The notes below the pieces were generated by a model that did no database searches, was not told where the DNA came from, and worked only from the letters and a program-made list of their open reading frames with translations. The translations under genes and the position numbers were made by a program. From Parashewanella hymeniacidonis (GTDB taxonomy: Bacteria; Pseudomonadota; Gammaproteobacteria; Enterobacterales; Shewanellaceae), in contig NZ_JAFEUN010000038.1 of NCBI RefSeq assembly GCF_016900895.1, positions 1 through 37,765 on the forward strand: DNA of 37,765 nucleotides, read 5' to 3'. Positions 9,212-18,656 of the stretch are shown here, one piece after another; within the stretch, counting starts at the first letter, position 1; every line of letters starts with the position of its first letter.

Positions 9212-11431
9212 ATGAAAATCCACCAACAGATTTTTGCTACTGTCATCATCTTTGCTACGGCATTTTCGGTATCTGCCAGGCCAAAAATAGGGCTGGTATT
9301 AAGCGGCGGTGGAGCCAAAGGTGCTGCGCATATTGGTGTGTTAAAGATTCTAGAACAAAACCACATACCGGTGGATTACATTGCTGGAACTAGCATTGGT
9401 GCTTATGTAGGCGGCTTGTATGCACTTGGTTACAGTGCTGACGAAATTGAGAAGTTAATGCTCAATACTGATTGGAGCAAAGGCTATTCAGATACGATTC
9501 CTAGGCAATCTTTGAGTTATCGAGATAAACAGCAAAGGGATCAATATAACGTGCCGTTATCGATAGGTTATAGCAAAGACAAAATAAAAACACCAAGTGG
9601 TTTATTGCTGGGACAAACCATGTCTCGTTTACTGAGGGGCTCGACGGGGCTCGTCCAAAAGTTTGGTAGTTTTGATCAACTGGCGATACCTTATCGTGCT
9701 GTCGCAACAGACTTAGCGACCAGCCATGCAGTTGTGCTTGATTCAGGAAGTATTGTGTTTGCGATGCAGGCTTCAGCGACCGTGCCTGGAGCATTAGAAC
9801 TTGCACATTGGCATGGCAAGTTATTGGTGGATGGTGGTATTGCCAATAATATGCCTGTAGATGTTGTAAAAAAGATGGGGGCAGATATTGTTATTGCTGT
9901 TGATATCGGTTCATCCCTTGTCAGTAAAGATAAGCTCAATTCGACTGTTGACGTTTTGAATCAACTTTCAACAATACTCACCAATGCCAGTACCAACCAT
10001 CAAAAATCATTACTGACAGATAAAGACATATTAATCCGTCCAGCTGTTGGGCAAATGAGCACGACAGACTTTAATGTTTTACCTAAAGCGTTAGCGTTTG
10101 GCGAAAAAGCTGCGACAACGTTACTGCCAAAATTGAAAGCATTAGCAGAAACGCCACAACAATATGCGCATTATCAGCAAAAAAAGCTAAATGCGAGAAA
10201 ACAATGGGATGCGCCTATTAATAAGCCTGTTTATCGTATTGTTCTGGCTAATGAATCTAAAGTGAACGATCAACTCATACTGGATACGTTTGGTATTCAT
10301 GAAGGCGAAGTTGTTTCAAAGAAAGAGTTAGATACTGCAATAAACCGAGTCTATGCGTTAAACCGATTTGAAAGAGTTAACGCAGAATTTGCAGATGATC
10401 TACAAGGTAGGGAGCTCACTTTAACCACCAAAGCTAAATCGTGGGGGCCAAACTATTTTCAACTGGGATTGAATTGGGAAGATGATTATAGCTTAGGGTC
10501 AACGGTAACGTTTGATTTTGCTTATACGCTTACCGACCTTAATGAAAACGGTGGTGAGTGGAGAAATGAATTACAGTTTGGCTTTCAGAAACGCATTGCT
10601 TCCGAGTTTTATCAGCCTCTTGATCATGAACAGAACTGGTACAGTCGAACTAGGCTTGAGTTACTTAGAAAAAATCGAGGCATTTTTGAAAGCAACGAAT
10701 TCACCTATGGCGTTGACACACGCAGCCAAGTATTACTGACTGGGTTAGGTTATAACTTTAACCAAAAATCCTTTATTGAGCTCGGTATGAGAGGCACCAA
10801 TGGCCGACTTTCAACTCAAGCGATTGAATACGGGAAACTAAAATACAAAGGGTTTGGTGGGTATTTACAGCTCGGCTATGACGACCTAGATAGCATTAGT
10901 TTTCCCACATCAGGAGACCGCTTATCGTTTGAAATGCGATTCACCCGAAATAACGCTCGATATCAAGATCAAGATTATGAGTCCGATTTCAATTTGCGCT
11001 ACAGCTTAGATTGGAAAGGAGCGCTAAGTGTAGGACATCATGCATTTGTGGGGAAACTCTCACTGGAAACAGAAGAGGTCACAGATGATGATATCTCAGT
11101 AGATCCTGTCGAATTAGGCGGGTTCCTGAACCTGTCTGGATACCATAAAGACTCCCTCCTTGGAAACCATAAACTGTTTGGTGCATTTATTTATCAATAT
11201 GATTTAGGTCGAGATGCACTTGGCTTAGAAAAGTATCCTTTATATTTAGGCTCCAGCATCGAGGCGGGTAATGTTTGGCTGCAAAAGAGTGATGTGAGTT
11301 TGAATGACTTAATTTATTCAGGGAGTTTATATCTAGGCACTGATACTGAGCTTGGGCCTGCAGCCTTAGGTATTGGTCTATCTGATAAAGGTGAACACGC
11401 AGTATATTTGTTCATTGGAAAAAACTTCTAA
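9212..11431 (+). CDS. Patatin-like phospholipase, type Vd (PlpD-like) autotransporter
   Basis: A 739-aa outer-membrane/secreted lipase. Signal peptide at residues 1-22. The patatin domain (about 25-310) has the oxyanion loop SGGGAKG (31-37), nucleophile Ser61 in GTSIG and the catalytic Asp207 in VDGG, giving a complete Ser-Asp dyad for phospholipid acyl hydrolysis. A single POTRA-like domain (about 332-405) joins it to an Omp85-type 16-strand barrel (about 410-739) ending in Phe, the usual outer-membrane C-terminal signature. This architecture is that of type Vd secretion, where the barrel exports the attached patatin domain. GAGGA is placed well for the ATG at 9212. The gene begins 8 bases after the c-di-GMP sensor, so co-expression is likely. 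Confidence 0.88.
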   Translation: MKIHQQIFATVIIFATAFSVSARPKIGLVLSGGGAKGAAHIGVLKILEQNHIPVDYIAGTSIGAYVGGLYALGYSADEIEKLMLNTDWSKGYSDTIPRQSLSYRDKQQRDQYNVPLSIGYSKDKIKTPSGLLLGQTMSRLLRGSTGLVQKFGSFDQLAIPYRAVATDLATSHAVVLDSGSIVFAMQASATVPGALELAHWHGKLLVDGGIANNMPVDVVKKMGADIVIAVDIGSSLVSKDKLNSTVDVLNQLSTILTNASTNHQKSLLTDKDILIRPAVGQMSTTDFNVLPKALAFGEKAATTLLPKLKALAETPQQYAHYQQKKLNARKQWDAPINKPVYRIVLANESKVNDQLILDTFGIHEGEVVSKKELDTAINRVYALNRFERVNAEFADDLQGRELTLTTKAKSWGPNYFQLGLNWEDDYSLGSTVTFDFAYTLTDLNENGGEWRNELQFGFQKRIASEFYQPLDHEQNWYSRTRLELLRKNRGIFESNEFTYGVDTRSQVLLTGLGYNFNQKSFIELGMRGTNGRLSTQAIEYGKLKYKGFGGYLQLGYDDLDSISFPTSGDRLSFEMRFTRNNARYQDQDYESDFNLRYSLDWKGALSVGHHAFVGKLSLETEEVTDDDISVDPVELGGFLNLSGYHKDSLLGNHKLFGAFIYQYDLGRDALGLEKYPLYLGSSIEAGNVWLQKSDVSLNDLIYSGSLYLGTDTELGPAALGIGLSDKGEHAVYLFIGKNF

Positions 11432-11514
11432 CAAAAAGGCCTACAGTTATCGCGACTTTTTTGATAGCGTTAGTCGATTGTAAAATTTATTTTAATAATG
11501 AGTTAGGAAAACAA

Positions 11515-13587
11515 ATGAAAAAAGTAAGTGCATTAGCGCTAGGTATTGCGATTAGCTTAGGGCTTGCAGGGTGTAGCAAAGAAGCTCCTCAGCAAGCAGA
11601 AAAGACAGTTGAACCTGTGAAAGCAGAACAAACTTTAGTTTCAGGTGTTGAGCTAGCTAATTTTGATAATTCAGTTCGACCACAAGATGATTTTTATTAC
11701 AATGTTAATGGAACGTGGCTAAAGGATACGCCAATTCCTGCAGATAAGTCCAACTACGGCGCTTTCTCTGTGCTTTATGAACAAAGTCAAAATTCACTTA
11801 AGAAAATCATCGAAGCGACTGCAGCAAAACCAAATAAAGCGGCTGGTTCGAGTGAACAAAAAGTGGGTGACTTTTACGCCAGCTACATGAACACTGACAA
11901 GGTTGAAACCTTGGGTGCAGAGCCTCTTAAACCATTACTTTCAGAGATCGAAGCAGCAAAAACTCACAAAGACATTGCTCGTTTGATGGGTAAGTTACTT
12001 GTAAACGGTTCAGGTTCTCCATTTGGCTTTTATGTAAATAACGATGCGAAAAATTCTAGTCAATATGCTGTGTATGTTTATCAATCAGGATTAACACTTC
12101 CTGATCGTGATTATTATCTAAAAGATGATGAAAAGTACGTGGGGAACCGTGAAGCATTGAGTAAGTATGTCGACGATGTACTTAAGCGTGCGGGTTACGC
12201 AGATGCTGGCCGTGCGTCGAAAAGTGTGATGGAAGTTGAACACTTCATCGCTAAAAATCACTGGGATAGAGTTGCACTTCGTGATGCTAACAAGCGTTAC
12301 AACAAGTTTGAACGTGACGGCGTAAATAAGTTATTAGGTGATATGGGCTTTGATGCATTTGCGACTGGCGCTGGTATGGATAAAGTGACAGAGGTCATTG
12401 TTGGTCAGCCGTCTTATCTTGAAGCACTAGGTAAGCAATTCGACAAGTTCCCTGTGAGTGTTTGGCAAGATTACTTAGCATTCCACCTAGTGGATTCATA
12501 TGCGAACCTAATGAGCAAGAATTTTGAAGATTTAGCATTCAACTTTCATGACAAAACCTTAAAAGGTATTCAAGAGCAAAAGCCTCGTTGGAAGCAAGCT
12601 GTAGATGCTGCCAATGGCGTTATTGGTGAGTTAGTAGGTCAAGAATACGTTAAAGAAAGCTTTAAGCCAGAAGCAAAAGAACGTATGGAAGTGTTGATCC
12701 ATAACTTGATTAAAGCCTTCGAAGTTAGCATCAATGGGTTAGAGTGGATGACACCAGAAACCAAAAAAGCTGCACAAGAAAAATTAGCGAAGTTTACTTA
12801 TAAGATTGGCTACCCTGATAAGTGGAAAGATTATACCAATCTTGAAATCAAAGCTGATGAACTTGTTGGTAACTACCTTCGTTATGCTAACTTTGAATAT
12901 ACTTCAATGTTAAACAAGTTAGGTCAACCAATTGACCGTACTGAGTGGCACATGACGCCACAAACCGTAAACGCTTATTACAATCCAGTAATGAACGAAA
13001 TTGTGTTCCCAGCAGCGATTTTACAACCACCATTCTTTAATATGGATGCTGACGATGCCGTAAACTACGGTGGTATTGGTGCGGTGATTGGGCATGAACT
13101 TTCTCATGGCTTTGATGACCAAGGTTCTAAGTATGATGGTGACGGTAATCTACGTAATTGGTGGTCTGAAAAAGATTTAGAAGAATTTACCAAGCGTAGT
13201 GAGCAACTTGCTGCACAATACGATAAATATGAAGCCCTACCAGGCAAACATGTAGATGGTAAGTTCACCCTTGGTGAGAACATCGGTGACTTAGGTGGTT
13301 TGACAGTTGCACATCGTGCATATCAAATGAGCTTAGATGGCAAACCTGCACCTGTAATGGATGGATATACGGGTGAACAACGTTTCTTTATTGGTTGGTC
13401 ACAAGTATGGCGTCGTAACTACCGTGATACAGAGCTTGAGCGTCGTTTAAAGACAGATACTCACTCACCAAGCCATTTCCGTGCGATGGGAACGCCACGT
13501 AATATTCCTGCTTTCTACGATGTATTCGAAGTGAAAGAAGGCGATAAGATGTTCCTTGCTGAAGGCGATCGCGTTAAGATTTGGTAA
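11515..13587 (+). CDS. M13 family (neprilysin/PepO-like) zinc metallopeptidase lipoprotein
   Basis: A 690-aa endopeptidase. I chose the ATG at 11515, because AGGAAA lies 6 bases upstream and the product then opens with a lipoprotein signal ending in lipobox GLAGC (Cys20). An in-frame TTG at 11461 would add 18 residues in front of that signal and is unlikely. The M13 N-terminal domain fills about 45-430. The catalytic part shows NAYYNP, the zinc site HELSH (His527, Glu528, His531), the third ligand Glu588 in ENIGD with Asp592, and the C-terminal motif ending in Trp. Length matches bacterial PepO proteins. It probably trims peptides in the periplasm or at the cell surface. It appears monocistronic, with a terminator at 13611-13638. 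Confidence 0.92.
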   Translation: MKKVSALALGIAISLGLAGCSKEAPQQAEKTVEPVKAEQTLVSGVELANFDNSVRPQDDFYYNVNGTWLKDTPIPADKSNYGAFSVLYEQSQNSLKKIIEATAAKPNKAAGSSEQKVGDFYASYMNTDKVETLGAEPLKPLLSEIEAAKTHKDIARLMGKLLVNGSGSPFGFYVNNDAKNSSQYAVYVYQSGLTLPDRDYYLKDDEKYVGNREALSKYVDDVLKRAGYADAGRASKSVMEVEHFIAKNHWDRVALRDANKRYNKFERDGVNKLLGDMGFDAFATGAGMDKVTEVIVGQPSYLEALGKQFDKFPVSVWQDYLAFHLVDSYANLMSKNFEDLAFNFHDKTLKGIQEQKPRWKQAVDAANGVIGELVGQEYVKESFKPEAKERMEVLIHNLIKAFEVSINGLEWMTPETKKAAQEKLAKFTYKIGYPDKWKDYTNLEIKADELVGNYLRYANFEYTSMLNKLGQPIDRTEWHMTPQTVNAYYNPVMNEIVFPAAILQPPFFNMDADDAVNYGGIGAVIGHELSHGFDDQGSKYDGDGNLRNWWSEKDLEEFTKRSEQLAAQYDKYEALPGKHVDGKFTLGENIGDLGGLTVAHRAYQMSLDGKPAPVMDGYTGEQRFFIGWSQVWRRNYRDTELERRLKTDTHSPSHFRAMGTPRNIPAFYDVFEVKEGDKMFLAEGDRVKIW

Positions 13588-13610
13588 TCATTTTTTGATG
13601 CTTTAAAAGT

Positions 13611-13638
13611 AAAAGCGTAGCCAATTGGCTGCGCTTTT
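13611..13638. terminator. Bidirectional terminator between the M13 peptidase and the HAD phosphatase genes
   Basis: A 12-bp stem (13611-13622 with 13627-13638, one T-G pair) with an AATT tetraloop is followed by TTTTT on the plus strand, and by a T-rich run on the minus strand. It overlaps the stop codon of the minus-strand gene, so it can serve both convergent genes. Confidence 0.85.
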
Positions 13639-14294
13639 TAATTTAAAATGGTCGAGAATTCAGTCAAATCGTGTAGCCGATAATGAGCAAGCATCCACTT
13701 TACGTCATGCTGTTGCTCATGGGGAGGAATAGCAATGGCTAACATATTAGCAGCACGAGCGGCAATAAGGCCATTCATTGAATCTTCAATGGCAATACAT
13801 TCACTGGGAGCGACACCTAAGCGAGTTGCGCAGTTTAAATAAACTTCTGGATGTGGTTTGCCATACTTCAAATGTTCAGCAGACTCTATGGCCTGAAAAA
13901 AATGTCTAATTTCAAATTTGTCCAATACCGCATCAACCAAACTCATGGACGAAGAGGTTGCAAGTCCAATACGATAGCCTTGTTGTTGACAAATTTGTAA
14001 AGCTTCAATGACACCCCGCATCGGTTTTGCGTCAGTTTGAATGAATTCAATAACGCCATTGACGATTTGAGTCGCTGTTTCAGCGTTATCATAATTTTCC
14101 CATGGATATCGTTGATACCAGTATTCGACTAATTGATCGACTCTTAACCCGGTAGTTTGCAGAGTATCTTGATAGCTGATTGGCAGGCCGAGTGAGGAAA
14201 ATACGTCAAGTTCTGATTGTTGCCATACGGGCTCTGAATCAATTAAAACGCCATCCATGTCGAAAATTACTGCCTTTAATGCAAGTGACAACAT
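13638..14294 (-). CDS. hxpB: HAD-IA sugar-phosphate phosphatase, HxpB (YniC)-like
   Basis: A 218-aa haloacid-dehalogenase superfamily phosphatase resembling E. coli YniC/HxpB (hexitol and 2-deoxyglucose-6-phosphate phosphatase, 222 aa). Motif I is FDMDGVLIDSEP with nucleophile Asp12 and acid/base Asp14, motif II is ATSSS, the motif III Lys lies in YGKPHPEVY, and motif IV is ALEDSMNG. LGLR-type cap residues (TGLRVDQLVEYWY) also match HxpB. The frame is open upstream to an ATG at 14354, but the ATG at 14294 is preferred: GGAG lies 6 bases before it and the length then fits the family. It is cytosolic and probably removes toxic or surplus sugar phosphates. It is convergent with the M13 gene and divergent from acnB. 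Confidence 0.82.
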   Translation of the reverse strand: MLSLALKAVIFDMDGVLIDSEPVWQQSELDVFSSLGLPISYQDTLQTTGLRVDQLVEYWYQRYPWENYDNAETATQIVNGVIEFIQTDAKPMRGVIEALQICQQQGYRIGLATSSSMSLVDAVLDKFEIRHFFQAIESAEHLKYGKPHPEVYLNCATRLGVAPSECIAIEDSMNGLIAARAANMLAIAIPPHEQQHDVKWMLAHYRLHDLTEFSTILN

Positions 14295-14446
14295 AACAAC
14301 TCCAATTTTGGCAATGCGAGGGAATATCGCTGGTCGAGTATAAACGATGTACAAACCCTAAAGCAGAAAAAATACCATTCGACTTTGATCTAATATAAAG
14401 ATTCGAAGTTTTATGATTAAATTTGCTAATTTTAATGGTGTAAGAG

Positions 14447-14485
14447 TGTGACCTGATTCATACTTTTTCAAACCTGTAGTATAAT
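14447..14485 (+). promoter_or_regulatory. Candidate acnB promoter with a CRP-like site
   Basis: TATAAT at 14480-14485 is a perfect -10 box, with a weak -35 (TTCATA, 14457-14462) 17 bases upstream. Overlapping the -35 is TGTGA-N6-TCATA (14447-14462), nine of ten matches to the CRP consensus halves. E. coli acnB is activated by CRP, so catabolite control is plausible here. The site centre is about 37 bases before the expected start, a little close for a class II site, so the regulatory part is inference. Confidence 0.5.
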
Positions 14486-14577
14486 ATTGACCCTAAAAAT
14501 TAGATTGTGAGCGTGCTGTCGGAACGCAGTGCAGTTAATAAAGCATGTTTTCGTGCGAATAAAAGAGGAATGTTGCC

Positions 14578-17175
14578 GTGCTAGAAGCATATCGTAAACA
14601 CGTTGAAGAACGTGCGGCGCAGGGTATTGTCCCTAAGCCATTAGATGCCCAGCAAGTTGCTGATTTGGTAGAATTGTTAAAAAATCCGCCAGCTGGTGAA
14701 GAAGAATTCATTCTAGATCTATTCGAAAACCGTATTCCACCAGGTGTTGATGAAGCGGCTTATGTTAAAGCGGGTTTCTTAGATGCTTTGGCAAAGGGAG
14801 AAAGTAATTCTCCAATTATCTCAAAAGAACATGCCATTAAATTATTAGGCACCATGCAAGGCGGTTATAACATTGAGCCGTTAATTGCACAGCTTGATGA
14901 TAATGCACTTGCTCCGCTTGCTGTTGAAGCACTTTCACATACGTTATTAATGTTTGATGCATACCATGACGTTGTTGAAAAAATGAATGCAGGTAATGCA
15001 TTTGCAAAACAAGTGGTTGAATCATGGGCGAATGCAGATTGGTATACGTCTAAGCCAAAACTGGCCGATAAAATCAGTCTTCGCGTATTCAAGGTTCTTG
15101 GCGAAACCAATACGGATGACTTATCACCAGCACCTGACGCTTGGTCACGTCCAGACATCCCATTACACGCATTAGCCATGCTCAAAAACGCTCGTGAAGG
15201 TATTGTACCTGATGACGCTGGCGTTACTGGTCCAATTAAAGAAATTGAATCAATGAAGCAAGACGGTTTCCCATTAGTGTATGTGGGTGATGTTGTTGGT
15301 ACCGGTTCTTCACGTAAGTCTGCGACTAACTCAGTATTGTGGTTCATGGGTGATGATATCCCTAATGTTCCAAATAAGCGTGCGGGTGGTTTTTGCTTTG
15401 GTGGTAAAATCGCACCGATTTTCTTCAATACCATGGAAGATGCAGGTGCACTGCCAATCGAGCTAGACGTTAGCAAAATGAACATGAATGACGTTATCGA
15501 CGTATATCCATACGAAGGTAAGGTTAAGCGTCATGATAGCGATGAAGTGATTTCTGAATTCGCACTAAAAACAGACGTATTGCTTGATGAAGTGCGTGCT
15601 GGTGGTCGTATCCCATTGATCATTGGTCGTGGTTTGACTGACCGTGCTCGTGAAACGCTAGGTCTTGAAGCTTCTGAAATTTTTGTTCGTCCGCAAGATG
15701 TTGCTGATACTGGTAAAGGCTATACACTGGCGCAAAAAATGGTCGGTAAAGCATGTGGCGTAACGGGTGTTCGCCCTGGCCAATACTGTGAACCTAAGAT
15801 GACGTCTGTAGGCTCGCAAGATACCACAGGCCCAATGACCCGTGATGAGCTAAAAGACTTAGCTTGTCTTGGTTTCAGTGCCGATTTGACGATGCAGTCT
15901 TTCTGTCATACTTCAGCTTACCCTAAGCCAGTTGACGTAAATACGCACCACACATTACCTGATTTCATTATGAATCGTGGTGGTGTGTCGTTGCGTCCAG
16001 GTGATGGTGTAATTCACTCTTGGTTAAACCGCATGCTTCTGCCTGATACTGTAGGTACAGGTGGTGACTCGCATACTCGTTTCCCAATCGGTATTTCATT
16101 CCCAGCGGGTTCTGGTTTGGTTGCATTTGCGGCGGCTACTGGTGTTATGCCATTGGATATGCCTGAATCAATCCTTGTTCGCTTTAAAGGTGAAATGCAG
16201 CCTGGTATCACGCTTCGTGACTTGGTACACGCAATTCCACACAAAGCGATTCAAATGGGTCTATTGACCGTTGAGAAAGCTGGCAAGATCAATGAATTCT
16301 CTGGTCGTGTATTAGAGATTGAAGGTCTTGAGCATCTTAAGGTTGAGCAAGCATTTGAATTGTCTGATGCGTCTGCTGAACGAAGTGCTGCAGGTTGTAC
16401 CATCAAGCTGGATAAAGCGCCGATCATCGAGTACTTGAACTCGAACATCGTGATGCTTAAGTGGATGATCTCAGAAGGTTATGGTGATCGCCGTACTATC
16501 GAGCGTCGTATCACTGCAATGGAAGAGTGGATTGCTAACCCAGAATTGATGGAAGCCGATTCAGACGCTGAATACGCAGAAATTATCGAAATTGATTTGA
16601 ATGACATCAAAGAACCAATTCTTTGTGCACCAAACGATCCAGATGATGCAGTTCTACTTTCTGAAGTTAAAGATACTAAGATTGAAGAAGTATTCGTTGG
16701 TTCTTGTATGACCAACATCGGTCACTTCCGTGCACTGGGCAAGATGTTGGATAAATTCGCAACATCATTGCCTACTCGTCTATGGATTGCACCGCCAACT
16801 AAGATGGATAAAGATCAGCTTACTCAAGAAGGTTACTACGGTATCTTCGGCCGCGTAAGTGCGCGTATCGAAACGCCAGGCTGTTCATTGTGTATGGGTA
16901 ACCAAGCACGTGTTGCAGAGAATTCTACGGTTGTGTCAACATCAACGCGTAACTTCCCGAATCGTCTAGGTACTGGTGCGAACGTATACTTAGCATCAGC
17001 GGAACTTGCCGCGGTAGCAGCACTTCTAGGTCGTCTGCCATCACCTGCTGAGTATCAAGAATATGCGAAAGAATTGGATGCGACAGCAGCTGATACTTAT
17101 CGCTACTTGAACTTCAATGAGATTAAGCACTATACCGATAAAGCGGAAGAAGTGATTTTTCAATCAGCGGTTTAA
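14578..17175 (+). CDS. acnB: Bifunctional aconitate hydratase 2 / 2-methylisocitrate dehydratase
   Basis: An 865-aa TCA-cycle enzyme that isomerises citrate to isocitrate through cis-aconitate and can also dehydrate/rehydrate 2-methylcitrate intermediates. It is collinear with E. coli AcnB over its whole length. It has the N-terminal HEAT-like domain (about 1-160), the swivel domain with [17 protein letters not shown], and the catalytic domains with [12 protein letters not shown]. The [4Fe-4S] cysteines fall at 710 (GSCMTN), 769 and 772 (GCSLCMGNQ). The start is a GTG at 14578 with an AGAGG ribosome site 9 bases upstream; an ATG at 14570 is out of frame. AcnB of E. coli also binds mRNA when its cluster is lost. 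The gene stands alone, with its own promoter and terminator. Confidence 0.98.
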   Translation: MLEAYRKHVEERAAQGIVPKPLDAQQVADLVELLKNPPAGEEEFILDLFENRIPPGVDEAAYVKAGFLDALAKGESNSPIISKEHAIKLLGTMQGGYNIEPLIAQLDDNALAPLAVEALSHTLLMFDAYHDVVEKMNAGNAFAKQVVESWANADWYTSKPKLADKISLRVFKVLGETNTDDLSPAPDAWSRPDIPLHALAMLKNAREGIVPDDAGVTGPIKEIESMKQDGFPLVYVGDVVGTGSSRKSATNSVLWFMGDDIPNVPNKRAGGFCFGGKIAPIFFNTMEDAGALPIELDVSKMNMNDVIDVYPYEGKVKRHDSDEVISEFALKTDVLLDEVRAGGRIPLIIGRGLTDRARETLGLEASEIFVRPQDVADTGKGYTLAQKMVGKACGVTGVRPGQYCEPKMTSVGSQDTTGPMTRDELKDLACLGFSADLTMQSFCHTSAYPKPVDVNTHHTLPDFIMNRGGVSLRPGDGVIHSWLNRMLLPDTVGTGGDSHTRFPIGISFPAGSGLVAFAAATGVMPLDMPESILVRFKGEMQPGITLRDLVHAIPHKAIQMGLLTVEKAGKINEFSGRVLEIEGLEHLKVEQAFELSDASAERSAAGCTIKLDKAPIIEYLNSNIVMLKWMISEGYGDRRTIERRITAMEEWIANPELMEADSDAEYAEIIEIDLNDIKEPILCAPNDPDDAVLLSEVKDTKIEEVFVGSCMTNIGHFRALGKMLDKFATSLPTRLWIAPPTKMDKDQLTQEGYYGIFGRVSARIETPGCSLCMGNQARVAENSTVVSTSTRNFPNRLGTGANVYLASAELAAVAALLGRLPSPAEYQEYAKELDATAADTYRYLNFNEIKHYTDKAEEVIFQSAV

Positions 17176-17198
17176 TTTACTGAATTGTTATTAAATTA

Positions 17199-17229
17199 AA
17201 AAGGCCCTACATGAATTGTGGGGCCTTTT
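17199..17229 (+). terminator. Rho-independent terminator of acnB
   Basis: A 12-bp stem with one T-G pair (17199-17210 with 17218-17229) encloses a 7-base loop and ends in TTTT, 24 bases after the acnB stop. The A-run on the other side could also allow termination on the minus strand. Confidence 0.9.
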
Positions 17230-17325
17230 GATATATGAACGTTAGGTGAATCATCTTTAACAAGCTTTCTGCTGATATGTTTGATAAATATTTCTGAACA
17301 ATTCTAATAGCAAAGTATACTTGTT

Positions 17326-18642
17326 ATGAGTATGAACAATCATCCAATATCAGGACATCCGCCTCAAGCGCAATCATATGAGCAAGTTCCCCAAGGAGGA
17401 AATGCACAGGCTCATCAAGTAGCACCAGCAAATCAATTTCAGCAAACCAGTATGATGTACACACAGCAATTTCCTTATCATTACCAGCAACCAACACACA
17501 CTCAGGTAAGTCCACATCATACAGCGCAAAGTCATTTTCATGGTCATGATGAAAATGGAAGAGTATCGCCTTACGCCTCAAGTTATGGAAGTGTATCACC
17601 GATTCCAAATGGTTATCGAAGTCACAGCGTATCACCCGTACCATTCTCTCAAAGTTTGAGTAGTTCACCTGTACCACCACAATTTCAAACTCAGCACGGA
17701 ACGAGTGTTATGAGGCAGACTTCATTACCGTATAGACCTGTACCTACTTATTCGAATGTTGGTCAAGTTATGTGTGAAAGTGATATCCCTCAAGGGCAAT
17801 CGTTACAACAAGCTTGTACAACTGTGCCTGATAGGAATCATTGGATTAGATGTAAAGTTGATGAATTTCATCAAAATATCTCTGATATCAGTATGCAACT
17901 GACAAACAATAGTTGTGAGCAAGAACGTGTAAAAGAAGAAATGGAAGTACGTTATCAACAGTATTTAGTCGATATGCAACAACTGTTTTCCAGACAGGAA
18001 CAAATCGCACTCGAGCAAAATATGTTGACAACAAAGCTTCAAAATACAAAAGCAACGTTGGATAAGTTTGTAAATGTACTGATGATTCCATCGATGGGGA
18101 TTTTTCCTCCTTCTCCGCCTCCGAACCCAAGAAGACAACATGGGCCATATACTTCGAGAAGTCGATTAACAAGTGCGGAAAGTAATGAGCCTGAGCAACA
18201 GGTATCTCTGGTTGGAAACGCAAACACAGCAACATCACTACGACAAGGTACTTTAGCAAGTAACTCAGAACTCAGGGTAGCAGATCGAACCGAACGACAA
18301 ACGGTTGCAGAGGCTACAACCGTATCGGAGATGAATGACCCCAGTTTCGAATTTGATCAAAGGGTTGGCTCTCCTCCAGCTACACCCGCTCATAAAGCGA
18401 AAGCGAGCAGCTCAAAACTACAAGCCTTAGCGCCGATTTCTGTTGCTGATGATTTGGACAGCACATTTGATGCTACGGAATTTTTAGCGAATAGAACAGA
18501 TGGTCCTGAAGTCACTGAAGTGGTTGAGCGTGAAAAAAGTGATCAGAGGTCTCGAGAAGAGAATGGTGAATTAATCTCAAGAGCTTCCCCAACACAAGAA
18601 TTGGATTTGAGCGAGTTACAAAATTTAAATCTTAGCGACTAA
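17326..18642 (+). CDS. Low-complexity Gln/Ser/Pro-rich protein with a central coiled coil, unknown function
   Basis: I do not recognise a family. The 438-aa product has three zones. Residues 1-170 are disordered and rich in Gln, His, Pro and Ser, with repeated (S)VSP / SPVP units. Residues about 171-256 are helical with a coiled-coil look (ERVKEEMEVRYQQYLVDMQQ and on) and hold two of its four Cys. Residues 257-438 are polar and disordered, starting with a Pro-rich stretch and ending in an acidic LDLSELQNL-type tail. There is no signal peptide or membrane segment. The style is eukaryote-like and resembles secreted effectors or scaffold proteins, but no secretion signal or partner gene is seen. 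No good ribosome site precedes either nearby ATG (17326, 17332). It stands alone between acnB and a convergent oxidoreductase gene. Confidence 0.65.
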   Translation: MSMNNHPISGHPPQAQSYEQVPQGGNAQAHQVAPANQFQQTSMMYTQQFPYHYQQPTHTQVSPHHTAQSHFHGHDENGRVSPYASSYGSVSPIPNGYRSHSVSPVPFSQSLSSSPVPPQFQTQHGTSVMRQTSLPYRPVPTYSNVGQVMCESDIPQGQSLQQACTTVPDRNHWIRCKVDEFHQNISDISMQLTNNSCEQERVKEEMEVRYQQYLVDMQQLFSRQEQIALEQNMLTTKLQNTKATLDKFVNVLMIPSMGIFPPSPPPNPRRQHGPYTSRSRLTSAESNEPEQQVSLVGNANTATSLRQGTLASNSELRVADRTERQTVAEATTVSEMNDPSFEFDQRVGSPPATPAHKAKASSSKLQALAPISVADDLDSTFDATEFLANRTDGPEVTEVVEREKSDQRSREENGELISRASPTQELDLSELQNLNLSD

Positions 18643-18656
18643 TTTAAGAACACGCC

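Noticed and set aside
11461-11514. In-frame TTG extension of the M13 peptidase
   Set aside because: It would place 18 residues in front of a clear lipoprotein signal. The ATG at 11515 has a proper ribosome site.
14295-14354. Upstream ATG for the HAD phosphatase
   Set aside because: It adds 20 residues absent from the HxpB family. The ATG at 14294 has GGAG at the right distance.
14865-15485. 206-codon minus-strand frame
   Set aside because: It lies antisense within acnB; the sense frame is unambiguous and the antisense product is Ser/Ala-rich with no domain.
17281-17325. Promoter-like TTGATA and TATACT boxes before the low-complexity protein
   Set aside because: The spacing does not fit: the TATACT lies only four bases before the start codon and the alternative -10 matches poorly.
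17324-18259. Two long minus-strand frames (17324-17680 and 17888-18259) opposite the low-complexity protein
   Set aside because: The sense frame is open for 438 codons. The antisense frames have no start signals or domains, and low-complexity DNA often leaves the other strand open.
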